From Phoronis australis (lineage: Eukaryota; Phoronida; Phoronidae), in contig NMRA01000665.1 in assembly GCA_002633005.1 (NCBI GenBank), positions 6,304-70,303 of the forward strand: a DNA stretch of 64,000 nt. Reading direction: 5' to 3'. Within the stretch, counting starts at the first letter, position 1, and each line of letters begins with the position of its first letter. The translations under genes and the position numbers were made by a program. This document shows positions 20,529 through 32,500 of the stretch, one piece after another. The notes beneath the pieces are model-generated. The model ran no database searches and was not told where the DNA came from. It saw only the letters and a list, made by a program, of their open reading frames with translations.

Positions 20529-23500
20529 ATGAGTACGGAAGCCACGCAGTTGGAACCCGCAGACTTTGTCGTTATTGCCTTGCATTTCGTGGTGACAGTG
20601 GGCGTTGGATTATGGGTAAGAGTTGTCGTTGATAGCTGCAAGTTAGTCAATTCCTACCACCAGCGTTAGAGATGTTTCATATGTTTAATTCAAGTCGACT
20701 GCTAAGATCAAACATTCTGATCGTTATACAATGGGTGACCTAGAATAAATATGCGCGTGCATCAACACCGATGCATAACAAATTATCCACAACTCCGTCA
20801 TCAATAAAAGCTTGCAGGCATTCGCGAATTGGTCACCCAAAGCCATGTGCATTCATGCTTAAAACTAGTATTCTCTTTTTGTGAACATCTGTGGCCGATA
20901 GCAATTATGGTCCCATTTCGTCAGATTTCTGATCCCATCTCACTGGGGTAATCAAATATGCTTAGCCATGCAAAGTTGTGGTAGCTAAGCCAACCTCATT
21001 GATATTTGTCAAGAGTTACCCCCAGGAAAGCAGATCCCACGAACCAAGAAGTTGCGGGGTCATAATTTTGGCAAACCTGGGTCGATCGTGTTCATTACAA
21101 AAGTATTTAACTTAAATCTTTAGTCACTAAGTTCTTGAGTAAATCGTATCTCACTTCGAAAAGGTAAATGCTTTGACACACACCAACCGGCTGGAGGTCA
21201 TCACTTCCGGGAATCGATTCTTACGCAATGGTAATAAAGCTTTGAAGCCACATTTTTTTCGGTAAGATTTTCATATTGTGGTCGCCACTAAAGGTACCCC
21301 GCAGTGTACATGTATGAGGGCGGTCTGGTTGAGAGTGAACCTGCCTTTTTATTGGCGTGGTGTTGCAAGGTCTTGATTTCCTCGCGAGAGAGAACTCATG
21401 GGTCTAGAAGCCGTGGGTTTTTTGTCATACGGTCAGTGGATTGGATATAATTATGAGTATTTAGACTGTCCAGTGAACTCCCTTCCTCGGGAACCCGTCT
21501 CCTTGAAATGTATGGTATTAGTCCATTTTCTGGAAAAGAGATCTTGGATTCCGTTTAAACTTAGAAATTGGTTTAAACTAAAACTATTAAAGCTGGACAG
21601 ATATTTTACCCAAAACCCAAACATTGCCGTTGGTAATGAAATTCACGTCAAGAATTATGCAAGATTCGAGTCTAGAATTATGTAAGATTCGCCACTCGAT
21701 CTTCGGGATACTTCTCGGAACTCAACAGTTGTCGTGTTTTCAGTGGCTAATTGCCTTCCAAAATCCAGGGTAGAGAGAGTACTGCTGTCATGCGCAGTAC
21801 ATGGACTTGCGCATTATGGGAGTGACGTAAACAAATTCATGTATACTGCGCAGTTTCGTTTGTGGATTGCAGGTCCGTTTGTGGATTCCTAAAACATAGA
21901 TAGATAGGTAGATCTATAGATAGATAAATAGATAGGTAGGTGGATAGATATTTATTTATGCATTCATAATATAAATAGTCATGCATCTACGCAATCAAGT
22001 CGTTCCTACTTACTAAGCGCAAGTTAAAGTGACAAGAGTGGGACTTGTAGTAGTCAAAGGTAAACAACTAAACTTAGGTTTTACTAAGGCTATATATGTA
22101 TAATAGTCAATGATTACTTTCAAATATCAAGACAAGGCAAGAAGACTTTCAAAAGTCTAAGGAGCCGCTAGCACGAAGGTCACTTACATCTAGTTAGTCA
22201 AAAATAAACTAAATAGACCTATACGTTTCAACAATTTATCTCACTACATGAGCGAAACAACAACCTGTTTCTAGTATCAACAAAATGATTATCTATCTAT
22301 GTAAAATGTGTACAAGGGACAAATATTTAAGTATTACAATATTCATGTAAAGTACCGATGCAATAATGGGAGGAACTAAAATAAGGACAAAGGAAATAAG
22401 AACTACAGTACAACGAAAAAACTAAAAATAAAAAATGGCTAGGCAGGCGTAACTATGTGATTGAAGTCCATTACACAGCCCAGGCCAACCAGAATCAGCG
22501 GTGATAAGCAGGACACGTTTCTCTAATACTTAAAAATTCTAAAACTTAAACGGCTTTCTACTTTCAGAAAAATACACAATTTCACAAATCGCTTGAAATC
22601 TATAGTTTTGTAGATATTTGGTTAAGTACACACACTTGTCAATAAGATCAATATAACCTTAAATTTGGTGCAGAACGGAATACTTATGTCGGCTGGTAGA
22701 CCAATATTTGTAGAGTTATGTACGAAGTATTTGTGGAATTATCTGAAGATCAAATAGTAAATTGAAGGGTGGTGGTTAAATTGTGAACTAGACGAGTTGA
22801 CCCGAATGGGTTCAATGTCTATTTTTTTCCTAGATAACAGACTGCCAATGAAAAAAAAATTAGTGTCAGAACAACATACTTGGCGAAATTTGATGGAATT
22901 TCGATAAGTAAAAATTCAAGCCTCCAGCGTTTTGTGCCTTTCAATTACGTCTTAGATTACCAACGGATTTGATCTTTTAAAGTAAGAATACATTTATGAC
23001 TTATGAAGAGGCGTGATATGGCTAAAGTTTTCAGTCAAACTCCTAATTCCGAAAATCATTAAAAGATTTCCCAATTTTCGGTACTGTATCCATGTATTCA
23101 CCATTTTTGCTTGGTTTCGAATTGTTTGGCATTGAGACAAGACAGTAGTTAACGAATTTTCACAAAGTTTTGATTTTTTCAACAAACTTGTCTATTTCTA
23201 ATCGACAAAATAAACTTTGAGAAAACCGGGGCTTTTCTTGGTTCACTGATAAAAATTTCTGCTATTATTGCTTCAGAATGCAACACGCAGGTTTGAGTTG
23301 TTAATTTTATTGTACACGGAACAAAGATTACGACACGTTTCGAAGTATCATACTCACAAGTATTTCTACCTTATATAAGAAGTCTTTTTTGGCTAATAAA
23401 GAAATGACAGTTCTGTGCACATGGCTTCAAGAACAAACAAATTTCTAGTTCTTTCAAAACCCAGCGTGGAACTCACTCCTTATCTCAACAAGGAGCAGAA

Positions 23501-26500
23501 TGCGACCACTTTTCAAATATACTTGTCATGACTCAGTACCGGTTCATACCAGCACCTTATCGACAAGTAGGTATTTAGTCACGCATCTTCAGCACAAAAC
23601 TGAATTTTTTAATTTAGTAAAGTATAACTTTTCTGATAATAGAGGGCCCACAATATCGGATTTTTTAAAAACTTTTCACCGATCTGACATTAACCGAGTC
23701 GCGTGACAATGTCTTTTAGTAAAAGTTAGCAAAAAAGAAAAAGTATATAATAGTAAAACAAAACATCAATAATATGACCAAATTTTATATGATGTGAATG
23801 TTCAAGATAGAATCTCAAAAGCGCTGTTACATTTGTTCAAGTATCATTTCGCTTTCGTTTTGTGCAACTGTTGACTTTTTCATGAAAATCTTATGCAAAT
23901 ATGGATCATTTTAAAAACAATTCCTAGCAGCGTTTAGGAAAAATGTTGCATAAAGCATCGTGTGTGAAAATTTCATAGGAATCGAATCACTAGCCAGTTG
24001 TGAGGCATTCAGAGAAAATTATACATACATGTATTTGGACATTTTTTTGCGGTCCTACATGTATAAAACTTAAGCTCCTTGGTTAACTAGCCATCTTGAT
24101 CAGCAGTGTTCATTTGTTTCGTTTTGTTTCAGGCAGCCTTCAAGGACAGCAGATCATCCTCCAAGAACTACTTTTTGGCAGGAAGGGATATGTCGTGGTG
24201 GCTGGTAAGATGACTACCGTTATTAGGCCGCGTAAACGCAGAATCATCCAATCACCAGCATTTTTAGATGTTAAAAACTCATTTCATTAGAGACGTAATT
24301 TAGTTTAAAATGCAACGTTATGGCGCTTTTATTCTTTGTAAAGAAGTTCCAGAACTTTCTGCCGACAGCAATCCGTCTAGGTCTTCCTGTGCTTGGTTTC
24401 GAGATTATTCAAATATCTATTTTTTACAAGCTCAAATATCCAAACTCATAATCTGAGTAGTGTTATAGTATGGTGTGCATGTAGACGCTTGTAATAGGTA
24501 CAGTGCAGCGTCAGTGAAAATCCGGCTATGGAAAACGCGTTTCAGTAATCGACTTGTTGTGCAAACTGGTGACCATGAATTAACTGGGATTAAGACGAAG
24601 AGCTGCATTCTATGCCAGCTGCCCAAGTGCCAGTAAGCCATAAGCACTCATGTCTCACGTCAATATACATGTACGGTATTAGACAAGAATAAACAAGCCT
24701 TAGTGGTATACGGATGTTTCACGAACCACTTTGCGGGTGATCGACAGTGAGCTGTTAGCATTAACGGCATGCAGCTGGCTCAGCTTCTAACTCTTCGTCT
24801 GCACCACGCCTAAACATTCTCATTTCTGTTTTAGGTTGGCATGTCCCTCTATGTGAGCAATATAGGTAGTTCTTCTTTCATCGGTGTTGCTGGAGCTGCG
24901 TCGTCAACTGGAATCGCCGTAATCACGTATGAACTCACGGTATGGGCGCCAACGCGGGTTACGCCGAAGCTGTAACTCATGTCGCTGCATTCTCTTTAGT
25001 GTTAAAATAGTAGCTCCAATATCTGCATACTTTCATGATGACGTCAATTCGCTGCAAATGGAATAACTGTAATAATAGGCCTACATTTTTGAGTTGCACG
25101 AGTGACCAAGGTCCGGGTTCTGATCCGGATGGTGCTGCTCGAAGCCCAACCCCCATTCACATGGCACGCTTCAACTCAAAGCTTGCAAATTTGTATTTGA
25201 AAAATCGGCATGATTTGGTTAAGCTTCGGGCCTGACCCTGGCACTGATTTCCGCTGTGGTCTAATTGGGACTCAATACACATGAAAATTTTTATTGATGT
25301 TATATAACACCGCCCTGTCCGACTCGCCATTAGACTGGCTTGAGGAATGTGTCGTTTAGACAAGCCTCTTCCGCCATCATACTCAGTGTGATATCCTGGA
25401 TGTGACATGTTGACTTCTAAATTACTGTTCCAATTTTCCCACCGGCTCCTTATGCAACACGAGCTCAACTTGTCAACTTTCAAGTCATTGACCTGCTTCC
25501 TACAAGGAACGATATTGAATTCATTGGTGTATCCATATGTTAACACCGACGACAGCGACTACAGCAGTAGCATGATGCCTGGGGCAATTTCATATTGGGT
25601 ATCCCTCTCTCTACTCAAATGCATATACCCTAGTACGAAGAAAAGTAAAAATGATAAACCTTAAAATAGAAACCTTATTCAATTTAACTACAAATCAGTC
25701 ATAATTTCAGAAGGTTCATTCATAGTGATTCAGTGGATGCGCCCGATATGGATGCCCGGGGCCGGTGCCCCCTTGGCTGCAGGATGCTGAGCATCTGCAA
25801 CAACAATCAGAACAGTGGTGACATCTGTCGGCATCTCAGTTCACATTTCAAACAAAGAAAACTGACTTTTGTTTTTCAACAACGTTTCCTACACTGTGCG
25901 GTAGCATAACTCAGTTTGACTGCACATGTGATTTTTTACAGGGTCTTTTCTGCATCCAGCTGCTCGGGTTTGTGTTCGTCCCAGTGTACATTGCGTCACG
26001 AGTAAGTTTTCCTTTCGCCTTTTTGCTGCAAGGGCTTTGACGTTTGTTTGCCGTGCAGAATTTCATATTCGGTTCCAGTGTAAGATATTCGCACTTCGAT
26101 CCGTTTCAGTATCAGAGTCTTACCGTACAAGTGCACATGCGCGAACTTGTCTATGCCCGAAATAATTATATTACTTAGCGCATGCGCTTACTTTGACTTA
26201 CAGGCACAGACGGCTAATGTGTACATGCACAGTGTAAAAAAGAGGTCCCAGTTGAACACGAAAATTCGTAAAATATACCTTATAAATAAATCGTGGCGTT
26301 TACGTGTAAACCGTGATTCGACCACTTTGTACTCGTTGGAGGCAACTGAGGAATAAGACGATTGTTGTTAAAAATGTGTTTACATCTAATTACATCTAAT
26401 AAGTTTAAGAATATGTAACGCCTGAAACGTTGGTATCCTTGCAGGTATACACTATGCCAGAATACACGAAGAAACGATTTAAAAGCAACCGATGCCAAAT

Positions 26501-29500
26501 ATTCTTGGCTGTGTACTCTCTAATATTGTTTGTGTTCACCAAACTATCGGTACGTAGCTGCGTCTTTTGTATCATTATAATTTAGAATACACATGTTTGA
26601 CAGCATTATTGAGACGGTCTCGTTCACTCGTCATTTTTTACCTTCACTTTATGCCCAGCGAACGAATTAATATCAATGCAATCATATTGAAATAATGAAT
26701 TTAATTGAGTAGATTTTGTTATCCACTCAAAACTAAAACGTCCTGGAACAGTATGCATTTGTAGGTTATTGTTGGATGAGATACGCTTCGGGAAGTTAAT
26801 TGTTAGCTTTGATCAGACCGATAAGACAAAAAGAAAACGCTTATGATTTTGTTTGAAGTCGGCAATTCTCGCCGTTGTCCGCCAGTCACTCGCTGAAAAC
26901 AAGACCGGTGACTTTGCCAGTTTATTGCCCTTGAAATACTCTTCCATACAGGTACATGTACATGTATTTCGAGTGGGTTGAGCACCGCCAAGAGACAGAG
27001 CGTTTGACTGCAACTCCGGAGGTTCCAGGTTATCGCCGAGTCAGATCTAAGAAAATTGCTGAATCAATGGCAACATTATATTTCTTTTGAAACATTAATA
27101 CCAGTTGTAAGAACAATCATTGGAAATAAGTTTTGACTGGCTAAACCGGTTTGCGTTGAAGTTGGTTTCGTGCTTCGATCGTTAGTAAAATGAATCTGAA
27201 AGAGTGTCGTTTAGTCACAGGTTAACGTACAAGCGTTACACTAGTTTGTGCTCAGCTCTGACTGTTTGAACTGTTCTTGTGCATAGTCGGAAGTGTATGC
27301 TGGCGCTCTCATCATCCAACTGACTCTGGGGTGGGACAAATACCTGTCAGTCCTGTTGTTGTTGGCAACCACGGCTATCTACACCATCCTAGGTAAGGAA
27401 GTGTGGAAGGAAACGGAAACACGTGGCTAGTTGTGGTTTTTTNNNNNNNNNNNNNNNNNNNNNNNNNNNNNNNNNNNNNNNNNNNNNNNNNNNNNNNNNN
27501 NNNNNNNNNNNNNNNNNNNNNNNNNNNNNNNNNNNNNNNNNNNNNNNNNNAGTGAAGAAATGCACGAACAGTCTGTTTGAAAATTATGAGATATTGGGAA
27601 AACGGGCCGTTTAGTGGTTGTTACAGATAGTTGAACAATGCTTCTCTACATCGCCGCCCGCCCTTGATATTTCAATATTTCAAAACTTCATGTAATAGGA
27701 CATGTACGGTACATTCGACCTGATGACACGCAGATATGCGCTGCAATACTTTCCTGCATGATACTTCGCCACTGTGACGTGATCACCTCTCTGCTGATAC
27801 TATTGTTTTCCTTTAGGTTCTGGTCCAGCGCCTATTGGCCGCCAAGAACACTATTCACGCCAAAGGAGGTAGTATTTTGGCAGGTTACTTCAAGATACTT
27901 CCGCTGTTCCTGATGGTTTATCCTGGCATGATCAGCCGTGCACTCTTCCCAGGTAACACGAATTAGGCCGTCGGCAAATCCGAAACACATCGGGTGTTTT
28001 CACCGCCTTGTATGTTCCCTCGGGAGTGCTTCTTATGTAAGCACGTACAAACTTCAGTCATTCAATCAATGGTTTTCAAACTTTAAAGCCAACTCACTTG
28101 CCGCATGACCTAAGTCCCCTCATGCGCATGTATGAAACACCTCCAAGGGAAACTTGTGGTTAGAAAATACTCGAAGTGTTTCGAATATCACTGTGGCCGC
28201 CGAATACTTAGAAATAGCGGTACTGACGTAAATTTTCAGTGATCTGCATATAGACCAGTGTTCCACAGCACAGAGACTAGTAATTTTGACATTGAGGCTG
28301 TGAAAAATGTTACTGAACGCCATTCTCTGCTGGAAGTCTTCTTGCTCCACTACACCAAACCCACAGTTGGTGAAAGTGTGTAAGATGTAAAACTACTCTT
28401 GGCGAAATTCTGCCGGACGAAATTGTGCCCAAGATAACGAAGATTACAGTACAAGGCATTGCCGTCAAATTACTTATAGATACACATTACACATAATTAT
28501 GAGGTTATTACTGAGGTATTGCTACTTGTCATTTTCTCAACCAAATTGCACAAAACACTCCTAGGTGACTTTCGTAGGCGCAAGACACTCGTGAAGAACT
28601 TGCAGCGGAAAATCTTCGCTTATAGAACGAAAAAAGTGATTTTTTTTCAACATTCCAACCTAACCGACAAAACAGTTACCACCGTTAGGCAAGCGTACAT
28701 TAGGAACTTCCGAACATTCTCACTGAACATTTGCCTCACACTTGCGTGATCTTGCTTTTTCGTACTTATCTGGCGTCTGGAACGCACCCGACCCCTCATA
28801 ACGGGACAAAAAATGAAATATACAAAACAGTCTACACACAAAATATGTACTCATCAATTAATGTACCGGGAGGTAGCCTCTGCCAAAATTTCTTACCTAG
28901 CTACAGAAGCAAATTAGTACGTTCAGTGCGCTGAAACATATAACTTCATCCCTCCTAGTTTTGTTGTTGTAGACACGGTCGGTTGTGCCGACCCGGAAGT
29001 GTGCTTCAAAGCATGCGGCAACAGAGCCGGATGTTCCGACAGCGCTTACGTCAAGTTGGTGCTAGAACTCATGCCCCAAGGTAAGACCGTCTGCTTGACA
29101 GCTGAATTACGTGTTAGTACACCGTAGCTCTAGATGTCAAACGACTGCACCGACAAACGTGTACCTACGTTGGTGCAAGTTTTTACCTTTTCACAAGAAT
29201 TCATCATAACTGCTAAAGGGACAGTTAAAGGGGCATTTCGTCAATTTCGTTAAAGAAACGTAATCATGCATGAAATGTAAGAAATAGGCTAGTAAACCAT
29301 GGCCAATGAGACGAGCTAATTGCTCTGACCAGCTGGTCTGAGCGGTTGAGCTGTATCATCAAAAGGTGCCGTCATCATTTATTTGTATACTCCAGGTATT
29401 TTATCACATGAACATGTGACCAACAGGTGGCGTGCTGATCGAGCTTAAAATGTTTGCGACCATTCACCATTACGATTGTCTTAACAATCATGTAATTCGG

Positions 29501-32500
29501 TAAAACTAGGAATAAGATGGAACTTCAATCAATGTCTATTTTTTTCGACAGGCCTGCGCGGTTTGATGCTGGCAGCCATGTTGGCGGCTTTGATGTCGTC
29601 ACTGACCTCAATATTTAACAGCGGTAGTACGGTGTTCACGATGGATATTTGGAAGAAAATAAGAAAACAAGCGTCCGAAACCGAACTGATGATTGTTGGC
29701 AGGTAATAGTGAAACGTACAACTCTTTAAACATAAGTAAAGCTCGACGTTTTTGTGTTTCCAGTAGCACTTCATAATTATATTCTTTCTCTAAATCTAAG
29801 TCGTTTGTTTGCCCTCCCCGTGTACATTATAAAAAGCCTGTTCAGCTGGACCCATCGTAAAAATGCTTCTATGGTATTTTTTCGAATAGTTCATCTACCA
29901 TTATGGGGATCTGTGAGGGATTCCACCAATATTCGGGTTTACATTTTTAACATTATTACTGGTGGTGACGAAGTTTCTAACCAAACGTTGTTATGTTCGT
30001 AGGGTCTTTGTCTTGGTGTTCACCGGAGTGGCCATCGCTTGGCTTCCAATGGTTGGAACGGGTGGCAAGCTGTTTGACTATATCCAGTCCATAACATCGT
30101 ACACGACGCCACCGGTCCTGGCAGTGTATCTCATGGGTGTATGCTGGAAACGAACAACAGAGCCGGTGAGTGAGCTGCATACGTGTACAAAGATACCACA
30201 CATGCAATAGTACAATGTACACTTGAGCCGTCGAATACACTGTATTTCGCACGCACCACTGAATCCTCAGCACCAATCACCGAATAGTGCAAACAGTACA
30301 ATCAGACGAAACACCGTTTCCTGTCATCAGGGCTAATTCTGTTATGAGCAAAAAGGACCGGCAATCTCTATTTCCGGGGCAAAATTGTAATTGCAAAATA
30401 ACTACCTGACTAACTCCCCTGACAATTTCCGTCATCCTCTGTCATGTGGGAAGACTACTCCCACGATACTTTCCGCTTCCGCCCTGTCGTCTTGACGGGG
30501 AATTCGTTGTCAATTTGGTTGGTACTGCAGGTTCATAAATCGAAACACCATAATTACGACAAAACTGTGCATACGAATCGCCATAATTACGACAAAACTG
30601 TGCATACGAACCGCAATAAATCATGCGCGCACCCAGGGGATGGGGGGCGGGCTCAGGGGGCTCGAATTAGCACCCCCATTTGGCAAAGAGGGCAGAAAGG
30701 TCCGCCTCAGAGAAACAAAAACTCCGAGAAAACGAGACAAAAGTGCAAAGGAATTCGGCGCGAGTGCACAATTCGTAGGTCTGAACCTAGTACTCCGTTT
30801 GTTTAGTCCTCGATTACTTTTTTCAGGAAAAGGCCCACATAACGCAAAATTCGAGCCCCCGCTATATTTTAGGGTGGGTGCGCGCATGGAAATACATGCG
30901 AACAGCAAACAGATCACTGCACAGGACTAGTGAGTATACATGTGTATACACACCCCGCGTTGACAAATGGTTCGTGGGAGTGATTCGATGTTCGGGGCTG
31001 TATACGAAATTAGATATCTTGACTCGCCAAGATTGCGCTGTACGTGTCATAAATTCAATATGAAGTTGACATCAAAACAAGCAGCAGTCCTAAAAGCTAT
31101 ATATTACAGTACCTTTGATTTGTTGCCAGTGGTAACTCATTAAACAAATACGTATGAAGGAATGCTTGACTATTTGCCTTTTACACGTGCGCACACACAC
31201 ACACACAAACGCACACAAAAACACAAACACGCTTTTCGAGATTAGACATTAACTTTAACAAATTAGCCAAGGAAGACCATCTTCTACCGATTTTTTCGTA
31301 TCCATAATTTCAGAGATGAAAACATTTTCCGTTTGAAAGTGCTGCTACCTTTTCTACCTCAAAAGTTGCATTGAAGGCGTAAAATTTCTGTTCTAAAACA
31401 AATGAAGAAATTTAGTTTTGTTTCAATAGTTTAATTTACCGAAGAAAACATCTCTTTCTTGTGATTAAGCAAATTGTTGTTTCTTTTTGATTACCATTTA
31501 CTAATACAGCAAACGTTTTCGCCACAACACAACCCGGCCATTGAACAAGGGTTATAGTTTCTGGCTACAAATCAAACGTGCAAGAAAGTGACTGTTGGAC
31601 ATTAATATTTTCTAGAAACTCGTTTGTGGGGCTTATTCGATGAAAAAAAAAAAATATCTGAGACCACATTAATCTGAATCATTGGTAGAATTAAGGGAAC
31701 AGGCGTCACCACTACCCCCACCATTTGAGCGGATCGTCACCACTACCCCCACCATTTGAGCGGATCGTCAGCATTAATCTGTGATTACCACTTCAGCTCT
31801 TGTGTTGTATTTGTTGAAATGCATTCCGTTGAAGAGAGTGTTCTGATGACCAGAGTCTAAACGCGTTCCTTGCCATGCTCTCAAACTTTATCTCTCTCTC
31901 TCTCTCTCTCACGTCAGGCTGCATTTTGGGGACTCGTGACGGGACTAGTGGTCGGTAGTGCTCGCATGATTGTCGATTGGGCACTCGGCTCTCCCGTGTG
32001 CGGTCAAAAGGAGTATAGACCAGACTTCATAGCCAATTTCCACTACCTTCATTACGCCATATTTGTCTTCGTCCTTTGTCTCATCGTAGTGACTGTGATC
32101 AGCATTTTAACCAAGCCTTTACCCGAAGAACAGGTAGGTCAACGGTACAAGCATGAACAAAGTGCAGTGTTAAAGTGGATCAGAGTTGTATGAAAATCAA
32201 CTTGTACTCTCCATGACTTGCAAAATTGAAGTTCCGTACATAAGCTAGAGTAGGCCTATTCGCTTCAACAATTTCCAGGGCATCAAGCTTGAGTTAGGTT
32301 GTCCAGGTTTGCGCAAGATGTCACACAACTTGTAGGCGTACGTACATGCATGCAAGCTATTTTCCAAAACATTCGAATGGCAAAGATGAATAGAACAAAA
32401 TTTCGCACTATTGGAGTCTGTACATGTACGTGGATACAGCACATGAAAGCTGGATAGAAATGTCGAATGATTCCTCTATCCGAAATTAACAAATTTTTGT

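Noticed and set aside
25157-25546. 129-codon minus-strand frame in an SLC5-type intron
   Set aside because: No domain, no splice context, and repeat-like words. It may be an old SINE, but the B-box-like GGTTCTGATCC at about 25117 departs from consensus.
30442-30624. Doubled 'cataattacgacaaaactgtgcatacgaa' phrase as a CRISPR-like or coding repeat
   Set aside because: Only two adjacent copies of about 30 bp in an intron: a simple tandem duplication.
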